Assembly: GCF_037975245.1 (NCBI RefSeq)
Contig: NC_092568.1
Span: forward strand, 33,078,501 to 33,142,500
Origin: Apostichopus japonicus
Lineage: Eukaryota > Echinodermata > Holothuroidea > Aspidochirotida > Stichopodidae
Reading direction: 5' to 3'
DNA length: 64,000 nucleotides
Position 1 is the first letter of the stretch. Each line of letters starts with the position of its first letter. The notes beneath the pieces are model-generated. The model was not told where the DNA came from. It did not search any database and worked only from the letters and a program-made list of their open reading frames with translations. Below are positions 36,601 to 46,160 of the stretch, in pieces. A program made the translations under genes and the position numbers.

Positions 36601-39600
36601 ATAGAGTCACTGCTGCAGAATGTGTGATTACTTCAGTAGAGTTATAATTTACAAAATAGGTTCTTACCGTAGAGTTAGAGCTCCTAACTGTTGATGGGGA
36701 GGAAAATGAACTTAACGGCTCCTGCAAGAAACAAAAAGAAAATCTGCTCATATTTTATGATTACTTCTCTGAGAGTCTGGCTTTATACCATCTGCAGTAA
36801 CACATTTACTAGAAACTTATCTTCATTTATGACATGTGGGCATAAAGATTTAAGTGTCACTTAAATCGTTGGCAATATGTAAGTGAAATGTGAAGTTGAG
36901 CAAATTTAAATTGTTGTAGGTTTTTATATCCCGGGGAAACTGATATCAACTTGGGTGACTTTTGTTCTAGCAGAGAAACTTGTTAGCTTAGTTTAAGCAC
37001 CGCCAAAGGATAAAAAGCCTTGTAGTGGCTTGTTTCAATCGCATAGTTGTGTTTACTCCTACTCGCCCTCATGAGTCCATATTCGTATGCTAGCATAGTT
37101 GTTTACTCGTAATCACGAGTCAGTACTTGTATGCTAGCATAGTTGTTTACTCATAATCACAAGTCAGTACTTGTATGCTTGCATAGTTGTTTACAAGTAC
37201 TCATGAGTCAGTACTCGTATGCTAGCAGTTGTGCATACTCTTACTTATGAGTCAGTACTTGTATTCTAGCATAGTTGTGTTGACTGGTACTCATGAGTCC
37301 GTACTCATATTCTAGCATAGTTTTGTCACGAGTCAGTACTCGTATTCTAGCATAGTTGTGTTTACTGGTACTCATGAGTCAGTACTTGTATATGCTAGCA
37401 TAGTTGTGTTGACTGGTACTCATGAGTCCGTACTCATATTCTAGCATAGTTTTGTCACGAGTCAGTACTCGTATTCTAGCATAGTTGTGTTTACTGGTAC
37501 TCATGAGTCCGTGCTCATATTCTAGCATAATTTTGTTTACTCTTACTCATGAGTCAGTACTCCGATGATAGCATAGTTGTGTTTACTCGTACTCGCCCTC
37601 ATGGGTTCGCACTCCTACTCTGGCAATCTACTAGTGTATAGATGAGGCACAGTATTTGCATTCAAATACAAGTACAATGTACTCGCAACTCATAACAAGT
37701 GCAACTCTATTTGTACTGGTACTCATGATGTTACCCTTGTACCACACCGCACGTCTGTACCACGCTGCACCATGCTTTCACAGTTGATATAAATGATTTC
37801 ATTTCAGCATTAAATGAATTTGTCACTGACTTCTTTAGCCGAAAGGGTGTGGTTTTTATCAAGCTGGTTCATTTCTGTGTATGTAACACTGCTCAAGGAA
37901 ACTCAAGGGATTTTGATTGGTAATATTACAATCAACAAAATTATTGCTTCTTCATAAAAAAAAATCTGACAACAACAACAAAAACAACAACACGAGACTG
38001 GGCACTTGCAGACTCACTTTCCCTCGATTAAACAAAATTTAAAAATATTAAAATTCAATATGGCAAGCTATCTTCAGCTGCTGTTATGAAGTTATGAATA
38101 TATACGGATGGTTTATACCTTATGTAACAATTTGATGTCAAAACCCAGTTGATAAAATGCGGAAAGAGCTCTGTATTTAAAGTAAGATCCAGGTGGCTGT
38201 GTTAACGTCTGCAAAACAGAGAGAACCAAAATAGTCACATTTTTGGCAATAAATTTAACAAGTGCATGCCATTTTGTTTTCTCACAAAAGGCACCATTGT
38301 CAACATATATGTGTAGAATGTATGTGAAGTTTTAGAATGACTTTGAACTGGATCCATATATTCAAAAACAATCAAAGGAATATACTGACTACATAGTAAC
38401 ATTAACAATAATGAGTGGACATTTTGCAAACGTTAAGGGATACAAAGATTTCAAGTATTCTACTCTTACAAAAACTGATCAACGGATTAAGTTATTTTAA
38501 ATCTCCAAACTTTTACTGGGGCATAAATTGCTATGGGCTGGGTCATTGAAATAAGAGGTGCACTTGATGCCTGGGACTAGTACCTACAGTAATGTGACCT
38601 AGCCTATCATTCCTGAGATCAAGAGGAAATTGGTGCCTTGGACATGTTCACCTGTTGGACCCAGCAGTTCAACGAGGCCAACTTGCCCATGTGTCTCAGA
38701 TACCTTCAAAGGGCCTTTAATCTCTACTAGCATCTCCTAATGCATCACACATAACAAACAAGAGCATCAATGACGCAGTATCTCAATACTGGAAGTTCTA
38801 ATTTCGAATCCTAGTTTCATATCTTTGCTCTGTCTCTACAATAATCAATATCAATATATATAATATTTTTGGTCATATAGTTTGACGTCAATGACAACAG
38901 TCAAATAAGAAGAGGCGAACAACTCGACCATATTCTTGATGCCCGCCTTGAGAAAGCTAGGCCTATCGACCTACTGTACGTTACTGTAGACTGTAGTGGT
39001 GACTACCATCAAAACTGTGTACACTTCCAAGTATCAAAACAACCCACGTTTTTCCATCTCAATAATTTTGACATGAAGATTTCGTGGATGTATGACTTGG
39101 AATAAATAGATTACAAGTAGATTACAAGTTTTTAATTGAAAGTGATGGGTGGCCTCCTCCCCTAATAGCCACCCCAGTTCCTCTCCATTTTAGTATTTTC
39201 TTTGAATTCTTTGTATATTTGATGTCAAACATCACAGGTTCAAAATAAAGCTAAACATACTTCTTATAACCTTATAGTTATACATCTTATATCCTTATAA
39301 ATAAAACATAACCTTATCCAATTTTTATAGTCTTATAAAAGTTGTGATGCTATGGCCGGCTCCTCCTTTATACATACTCCAGTGAAAATTAAATGTGACA
39401 GATTATAATTTTTGTTTTTAATTCTTTTTTTTGGGGGGGGGGGGTTAAAGAAATATACCAAACAAGCTGTTAATTCATAATGATGCTTCATTCTAGAAAT
39501 GCACAGTATACACTCTATTCCAAATGAACAGTTGTTGTATTATCCCATTAACATTAAATTAAATTTATGGAGTCACAGTTAATATATAAGTTGGAAACAA

Positions 39601-42600
39601 CTTAAAATTAAAACACACTGTAAGGCAATCAAACAAACTTACTGTACCCTGGCCCAAAACTGCCTGAACACCACCAGTACAATGCTAATGTGGCTATTAC
39701 TAAATGAAGGCCTAATATAGGATGCACTAGGCCTAGCCTAAACTTGTAGCCTTCAGGCTTCAGCAGCACAACAATGTGTATACGTAATTATACAAAAATA
39801 CCTGATGGGCAATCAAACAAACTTATCATGACTCTTGCTCTGAAAAACTACCTGAACACCAGTACAATTCTTAAATTGATATTACAAAAACCATGGAGCT
39901 ATAAACAGACAAAGTCCTAATATCAATTAAATGCAGTACAACAATGTGTATATGGAATTAGTGTGCAATACACTACCAGTACCAGCAGCGTATCTCACAA
40001 CAGTACAGAAAATTGGTCGCGAGGGTGGCCATTTTCGTATATCTAACATGTAGCTGCCATGAGACATAGCCAATCTGCTACAAACCAGACTTGGAGGCGG
40101 GGCTTGAGTCATAGCCAATCTGCTACAAACCAGACTTGGAGGCGGGGCTTAATCATCAAAAACAAGGAAACAAACAAGTTTTGGAGCGTGTGCAAAAATG
40201 GCTTGTTTCAACTGTTTTTCAGGGTGATTTGGCCAAATTTGGACATAAATCGGTGAAAAAGTCATAGAATGAGATACAATTCTGGAATAAAAAATAGTAA
40301 CTTTTGTTGGCCTATATGATATATGCTTGCTCTGGAAATTCCAGAGAAAAAGAACTTTGTATGAAGACGCTAAAAAATGTTTAAGAGAAGAGAGAGTCCC
40401 ACTTACTGTTACAATATCTCTATACATGTAATGTATTGAGATAAAAATCTGAATTTGTAAATAATGTTTATGCACCATTCCAAACAACAGTGCCTGTTTC
40501 CAGATGCCTTCCTTTTTTGGTTTGGCCAAATTCCAAAAAATGAGAGATATCGTTTTTATTACCTCGTAACAATTCTCGCTGAGGAAAAAGTTGAACTGAG
40601 CTCTTCCATAGCTATAGATAGATAATCTCTCCAACATAAGACTGGCAAAGAGATAAGCCTGTGTCTTCTCCTTCCGATGAGGAAAACATCCAATTACCTT
40701 AATTGGAACATCTGCAACAGAAGTACAAAATAGTATCAAATATCACATATGACAATATTTCACTATCCTCTCTTGGTATTCAAAGAAAAACTCTACGGGA
40801 GAATTCGATTATCCTTTAAGTTGTTGATGATGGATCATGTGGATGATAAAACATCCTTATTTATTTTTGCTGAAGGCACAGGATTTAGTTCTTTATTGCA
40901 AAAACTTTTCATGTACAACTATAAACTTTACACTGTTTTAATGTGATTTTGTTAATTAATTACTCAAAGGAAAGTGGAGCTAATACCTCATGACTATCAA
41001 GACACAGTGTGAAATGAATGTTACAGACAACACGACATCGAAGGTCATCAGGTTTGTTTTAGTAATTTAGCAAGCTAAAATTTGTTTCAGTGTTTTCTTC
41101 AAAAGTACTCTGCCAAAGGTTCTGGCTCTTCAACTGATTCCCGGACATAGAGGATGATTCACTTCGACAAGCAAATGCCCAAGAGGGTGTCCCTTTAAAA
41201 ATTGTTCGTTCAATTTTTAAAATTAGTGACCAAAATTTGACTTTCTAGCTTGTTTGAGACAATACTAAAGGACAATTACTGTTTGTACACAGACGGAATT
41301 TGCCAAGGGAGGGGCGAAGCCTGTAGGTAAACTATCTAAGCGTAGCGCCACCATGGGTTTGCATGAGGCGTATAAGAAAATTTTGAACTCTGGAAATGGC
41401 ACTTCCCAGGATCATGGATTGGCGCGAAGTGTACAAGAAAATTTTGGCCGAAAATTCCTCCCAGATCGCTGGAAATAACACTTCCCAGGCCTTGTAAGTT
41501 GCATCTATGCATTTTCTTATTTAAACTACTGGCGATATCATATTAAAAAAAAAAAAAAAAAATGCTCAAGAGGGGGGCGGTTGCCCCCTTTGCCCCCCCC
41601 CTTGGCTACGCGCCTGTTTGTAAATGCTCTTAAGAAAAAAATAACACAGTCTCAGGAGTATTACCTGATTCCCAGCTGACAGGAGAAATATCCTGAAACA
41701 GTTCCTTGATTCTGATAACAGGCCGTGCATACGGTGTGTCGCCATGGTACTGCATTTTATAAAAGTCGGCGTGTAGTGCCTGCAGGAGTCGGCCGTCTGA
41801 ATCGTTCTGCAGTTCCTTCAGTCGAGGTAGAAACTCGCTATTCCTTTCAATACTGATAAGCCTCTGAGCACCTGCATTCAACAGTTCTTTAGAGAGAATA
41901 CCAGGACCTAAACGAAAAGAATAAGCGAAAAGAGGTATCTGTGACATATTCAACACAGGGAAACTTTTAAAATGTTTATTAAGTCGTTCCAAACAAATAC
42001 AGTGAGGGCTAAGGATGAAATTTGAATATTTTCTGAACCCTGAACAACTGAAAGCAATACTACCAGTTTGTAAGTGACAATGAGTCATTGAACATACATG
42101 CATGTCAACATGTAAAGTTAGTCCTTAAAAGAAACAGTGGTAACAATGGTTGAGTGCACAAGAGGGTAAAAAAATAAAAAAAGAACTTGAAAGAGAGTTA
42201 TTGAAGTGTAAATTTAGTTGTGGTTCTGACTACATCAAATAAAGATATTCCTTGGAAAGAGTGAATTGCAAAGTGTTGTACACCGTATGTGTGTTTCCAG
42301 CAGTGAATTGTCACGGCACCGATTAGCGATAGACGCACAGCTCCGAAATGACTCGTGGTGACTAATAGCTTGAGTTGGCTCGAGCAGAAAATTTTGATCT
42401 ATCTTTCATCAATACGTCTTGGACTTGACTTGCTCACAGTTGACTGGATTTCAGACTCGACTCATGGTCGACTTGTTAAGACGATGTAACTCTATGAATT
42501 TATGACAGTCTGCCCCCGCCCCCCGCCCCCCTCCCCCCTCCCCAGTCTTGGCACAGAGGCGATTGTTTATATCACTGCTTATCCAATTCTTTTTGCAAAA

Positions 42601-43377
42601 GAAATGCTATCAGTTCACTTTCAATATTTGTCTTTGAATTAAAATTTTTAACGAAATTTTTTAACAATTGTTACTTTTTATTAAGTAATGAAACTATAAG
42701 GCACAACAACAACCTACTGGTAATATTTGATGACGATAATAATTGATCTTATATTGATAATAATTAATACAGTCCTGTGTGATAATACTATCTCTGAGTA
42801 AAACACTAGATAACTAGATTACATTTTTGTATTCCCTGATAATTTATTCATGCTATACATATTAAAAACATAAAACCAAATTTAAAATTTTTCTCCCAGA
42901 GTGCTTTTTCTTCTCTTAAATCCTCTTTGATACAGGTAGGCTACACATATATCCATGTTCTGAAGCACACAAACGATGTTAACATGATTTACCTGCATTA
43001 CAATCTACCACCAATGCTTTCTCTTTCTCCAAGCTGCCATCGGGCCAAATTTTACTTCTGATCAATTTGGCAAGATCCGGGTTCCAAACATAGCATAATT
43101 TAGGGTTCTGATAGACTTTCTTCTTTTCGGGAGGTATTCTGGTGCTGTATGACTTATGGCACATGGTGGTAACACCTCCAAAAGGAATGGCCTTCTCTCT
43201 CTCGCGGTATCCTCCATGGCCCGTGGAACTACATCCTGTGATGGAAAACCCTCTTGTTGATCTGACCGAGGTAGTGTTCTGTGACTTTTTATAAATGGAT
43301 CGCAAATAGCTATAGGTCACCGTCCGCTCACTGCAAAGTTTGCACCTCGCTGAGAGAAGGTGCACGAGTGGGCTCAT
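33449..43377 (-). CDS. TFB2M: Mitochondrial transcription factor B2 / dimethyladenosine transferase 2 (gene span)
   Basis: Seven exons join in phase on the minus strand: 43377-42993, 41907-41665, 40711-40563, 38208-38119, 36721-36668, 36059-35911 and 33641-33449. They give 420 residues, near the usual length of about 400. TFB2M works with mitochondrial RNA polymerase and TFAM to melt promoters; its fold derives from rRNA adenine dimethylases. The N-terminus (MSPLVHLLSARCKLCSERTV) is rich in Arg, Ser and hydrophobics and lacks early acids, as in a mitochondrial presequence. The SAM-fold motif I is VVDCNAGPGILSKELL (about residues 123-138), followed by ISIER. Later come VPIKVIGCFPHRKEK (211-225), SIYSYGRAQFNFFLSE, YLTQMTPKQDLF (312-323) and KWAPGC (358-363). 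These resemble vertebrate TFB2M better than TFB1M. It is divergent to EXOSC5, with 2.7 kb between the start codons. Confidence 0.92.
34776..34827. mobile_element. 52-bp hAT-like micro-element with 8-bp target duplication
   Basis: The direct repeat CATGGGGC at 34768-34775 and 34828-34835 flanks a 52-bp segment. Its ends are imperfect inverted repeats (CATATGCGTAGGAGGC; right end inverted CATTTGGCGTAGGAGC) with a G-rich middle. The ends resemble those of the element at 55886-56954 (CATAGGCGTAGGAAGC). Confidence 0.65.
34950..34988. repeat. GC-rich inverted repeat
   Basis: CACCAGGCCCCCAC is followed after a short loop by GTGTGGGCCCTGGTG, a strong potential hairpin in the TFB2M last intron. Confidence 0.6.
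35911..36059 (-). CDS. TFB2M: TFB2M exon 6
   Basis: The acceptor is ctcttccag and the donor GA|GTAAGT. It encodes DPAYLYLTQMTPKQDLFLRH through KLTEIIE. Confidence 0.9.
36668..36721 (-). CDS. TFB2M: TFB2M exon 5 (54 nt, Ser-rich)
   Basis: The acceptor is tttcttgcag and the donor ACG|GTAAGA, phase 0 on both sides. It encodes EPLSSFSSPSTVRSSNST. Skipping it would keep the frame. Confidence 0.75.
37030..37620. repeat. Minisatellite of about 45-50-bp units in a TFB2M intron
   Basis: About 13 units around the consensus GCATAGTTGTGTTTACTCGT then ACTCATGAGTCAGTACTCGT. Each has the palindrome ACTCATGAGT or a derivative, and at least four units contain TGAGTCA. Confidence 0.85.
38119..38208 (-). CDS. 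TFB2M: TFB2M exon 4
   Basis: The acceptor is tgttttgcag and the donor AAG|GTATAA, phase 0 on both sides. It encodes TLTQPPGSYFKYRALSAFYQ and then LGFDIKLLHK. Confidence 0.85.
38209..40562 (-). other. TFB2M intron 3
   Basis: About 2.35 kb with no further exon recognised. It holds a poly-G run near 39434 and a doubled segment at 40063-40150 with promoter-like elements. Confidence 0.5.
40063..40150. promoter_or_regulatory. Doubled CCAAT plus GC-box segment inside TFB2M
   Basis: A 45-bp unit is repeated directly: CATAGCCAATCTGCTACAAA followed by CCAGACTTGGAGGCGGGGCT. Each unit holds a CCAAT box and an Sp1-type GC box (GAGGCGGGGCT). A YY1-like GGCCATTTT lies 35 bp before, near 40027. This looks like a compact promoter or enhancer, but no transcript from it is apparent. 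Confidence 0.4.
40563..40711 (-). CDS. TFB2M: TFB2M exon 3
   Basis: The acceptor is tctgttgcag and the donor GAG|GTAATA. It encodes DVPIKVIGCFPHRKEK through FFLSENCYE. Confidence 0.92.
41290..41616. mobile_element. hAT-like non-autonomous element, family A, in TFB2M intron 2
   Basis: The 327-bp segment is flanked by TTTGTACA (41282-41289) and TTTGTAAA (41617-41624), a 7/8 match target duplication. Its right end reads CCTTGGCTACGCGCCTG, the inverse of a CAGG-GCGTAGCCAAGG end, and the left end is a degraded version. The body carries CTATCTAAGCGTAGCGCCAC, shared with 6275-6440 and 56253-56652. An A17 run and poly-G/C sit near the right end. Confidence 0.7.
41665..41907 (-). CDS. TFB2M: TFB2M exon 2
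   Basis: The acceptor is cgtttag and the donor TCAG|GTAATA. It encodes PGILSKELLNAGAQRLISIE, completing the SAM-fold motif, through ISPVSWES. Confidence 0.92.
41908..42992 (-). other. TFB2M intron 1
   Basis: Holds a C-rich run at 42513-42543 and a stretch with repeated GACTCG/CTCGAGT-like words (42340-42480). I see no exon. Confidence 0.5.
42993..43377 (-). CDS. TFB2M: TFB2M exon 1
   Basis: The ATG is at 43377-43375 and the donor GCAG|GTAAAT. It encodes a mitochondrial-type leader and ends in the first half of the SAM motif (VVDCNA). It contains a basic, Tyr/Ser-rich N-terminal region of about 90 residues before the conserved YVWNPDLAKLI. Confidence 0.88.
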
Positions 43378-43683
43378 TTCGTAATTCTTATTTATGTGCT
43401 CACTTCATATGAGATGGATTAGGAGAATGGCGAGACTGCCTGTGGTATCTGTAAAAACAAAGGAAATAATGAAAGGGATTTTAGAGGGTGATTTTAGGCA
43501 AAACTTTGGTTTTGATAAATTTGTAGATCAAGACAAAAGCACAACAATTTTGGGTGAGCTAGTAATGTTTCTATAAGCTATTGAGATTTTTCAAGATATT
43601 CACTGTTAAAATATACCTAGAACTTTGGAAAAATCCTTTTAAGGCTTCAGAGATGATGACATCTCTGCCGTCCTCGCAGGTGG

Positions 43684-43830
43684 ATCACTAAATTCTATGG
43701 AGACAGGTGTTTCAGCTCTGCCGCTCCCGAAGTCTGGAACAATTTGCCAACAAACATCCGTAGAACACCTAATCTTATTCAGATTTGCAGATGTACCTTT
43801 TTAGCTGTTTTTAATTTCTTATTATACTTC
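43684..43830 (+). pseudogene. CR1/L2-like LINE ORF2 C-terminal fragment
   Basis: In one frame the translation KFYGDRCFSSAAPEVWNNLP and then TNIRRTPNLIQ matches the widespread ending of CR1/L2-type reverse transcriptase ORFs (YG.RSFS.AAP.LWN.LP..IR). The upstream polymerase is missing. Confidence 0.6.
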
Positions 43831-44059
43831 TTAGCCTGGTTTAACTGTTTATGTTCCTTTCTACTTATTTTTTATTGTACAGTGGTTCCAGATTTCTGGG
43901 CGGCACTATATGTATTACCTATTATTATTATTATCTGCTCCTCGGTGGAGGCCTTAGTGTTAACGTTAATTCATAATCCATTGTTTTAAAACTTCACACT
44001 AACAACAAGAATATCCTTGGATGACATTTAATACTGTTTTTCATTGACAAAATTTGTAA

Positions 44060-44545
44060 CCACCACTTGCAATCATGTCAGTCCAGGTTGTACTTCTATT
44101 ACACTTTTAGTGTTTGAGAAATGACCCTATAAACAGCTGAAGTATCACCAAGTAAAGTGACTGGACTATAAAGTCTAATACACAGACCATTAGGTCAGTT
44201 CCTCAAATGCAACACAAAACACATTCGGAAAACCTAAAGAGTTTTATGGCCCCACATGACATGTACTTTACAATGTGTCAGAAAATTGTCAACCTTGGAC
44301 AAATGGTGTTGAATGCCAGTCAAATGAGCTCTGTTGTTACATGAAGTTGAAAGATTGATTTGAGTTATTAGAAAATATAAAACAATGAATTAACATATAC
44401 ATTGATCATCTTCAATTTAGCTTTAAAGGAGTATTCCAGGGATTGAACATATTTCAAAGTGAATTATCTTGAAACCAGAATAACTATAGAACATTATCAC
44501 CACCCAAATTTAAATATTTTACTTGGACTAGATTACACATCAAGA
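44060..44545 (+). repeat. Interspersed repeat of about 500 bp, copy 1
   Basis: Shares ordered blocks with 48797-49310, with 55505-55885 continuing at 56963-57130, and with part of 3350-3600. The blocks include GTTTGAGAAATGA, AGTGACTGGACT, AGGTCAGTT, GAATTAACAT and the final ATCTTGAAAC/TATAGAA segment. I see no coding capacity. Confidence 0.65.
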
Positions 44546-45467
44546 CTGCAATCTTGCCTATACTCATCCTTTAAATAAAATGAAGAATATCCAAAAATAG
44601 TGACAAGAGTGTGTTAATCAAGCCATCAGAAAATTCACTCTGCATTACTATGAGCAAAAAGTTCTCTAACTTTCACAAATGACCATGAAATCCATTTTTC
44701 TAAAAAGATATAAATGTACCACAAAAACCAAGATACAGCAAAGACAGCTAAAAAGTATTATGGCCTCGTTGAACATACTGTATGAAGATTTAGGTTAGGC
44801 CTCTACAAACCAGAATATGACCACAATTCTTATTGTTTAGTATTATAGGTGTAAAATGATCATGTTGTTTTCACCTGACTTAACATTATTAAACAAAATT
44901 CCAGACCTTTTTAAGTCATCTCATGGAAGCCTATGAAGATTTAAGATGAAAAGGGACCAAAAAAATATTTAGGTGCTTCCTATACCCAGCAATTAATACT
45001 AATCATGTGGAACATTACTGGTGCTAGGAATAAGTGATATGTCAGGACATTGTACTTATCAGTCTGTTTTGAGGTGGTAGGCTTAGAAAAACTGACTTTC
45101 ATCTACGAGTAAAACTCACAATATTGCCATGCACAGTCTCAGGATGGCAGTGTTTCATAATGTAGACAGTTTCTTCATACAGACACTGCCCCGGCCCTTC
45201 ACCAACCATTAAGTAGGCCTAAGTTTTATGGTTATACTGATAGGGCAATTCATGTTTGTGCACCATGACTATGAACCACCCTGCCACTGGCAATTCTTCT
45301 TTTACCCACATTTGATTGTTTTAAGTCCCAACTTATTTTGTTCTTATATGCCCCAATCTTGTTTAATATTATTTTCATCAAGTTATTTTTTCTGATTTTT
45401 TTTTATTCCTTTTAATAATAATGTAGCATATATTTGTTGTAGCCTACTGTATGTTTGAAGAGTTTAA

Positions 45468-45545
45468 TTAACTCCCATGTAAAGTGCTTGGAGATATTCT
45501 TTTATGTAAAGCGAATTATAAATATATATTATAATTATTATTGTT
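45468..45545 (+). repeat. LINE-type 3' tail with microsatellite end
   Basis: GTAAAGTGCTTGGAGATATT followed by GTAAAGCGAATTATAAATAT and an ATT-rich run is the typical 3' end of CR1/L2-like elements. It may belong to the fragment at 43684-43830 with an insertion between. Confidence 0.5.
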
Positions 45546-46078
45546 AATGTTAGGGCCAAGCCTAGGTCCCCCTTTATTCCTGTCTTATTCTATCCTACCA
45601 TGTCTAATTTATACTAACTTAGTATTTACTGCCAGACCTAATACTGCCTGCAGCCTAGGCTATGTCTAGCCTGGTTACACTTACACTGTAGTCGGTAGCC
45701 TAGACCCAAGGTAACTTTTTATGCCTAACTTACGAGTCTTAACCTACCTTATCAACAGATGTCAACTGAATTGTATTCTTGCCAAATCTTTGAACCGTTC
45801 TTAGGCTTATTTGCTTAATTTATATGTTTGTGCATGATTAAGAAACATCACGCAGCATCCAACAGCGCTTGTGTTACATTTCTTGTGTGTTACATCACCG
45901 TGTTGGTCGGTATCTTGTGAGTAATTTTTTATCATGATATATATAAGGTACACTGAGACACTATATTGCGCCCTTTTATAAAACACATTTAAAATATGTA
46001 CCCTAAATGAGTCCATGTGTGATTACCGACAGAAGTAGATTCGCGCAACAATCACTATTAAACTTCATGTGAAACACG

Positions 46079-46160
46079 ATGGATGAATCAAGCATTCGAG
46101 AAATCACAAGTGAACAAACCTTGCTATCACAACCTGATGGTTCATCCAATTATTCTCAAG
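46079..46160 (+). CDS. EXOSC5: EXOSC5 exon 1
   Basis: ATG at 46079 (context ACGATGG), donor CAAG|GTGTGT in phase 1. It encodes MDESSIREITSEQTLLSQPD and on to SQ. Confidence 0.88.

Larger units (their letters stand above)
43378..46078. other. Intergenic region between divergent TFB2M and EXOSC5
   Basis: 2.7 kb. It holds a LINE C-terminal fragment (43684-43830), a copy of a roughly 500-bp interspersed repeat (44060-44545) and a LINE-type 3' tail (45468-45545). The sequence nearest each start codon has no TATA box that I can see. Confidence 0.55.
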
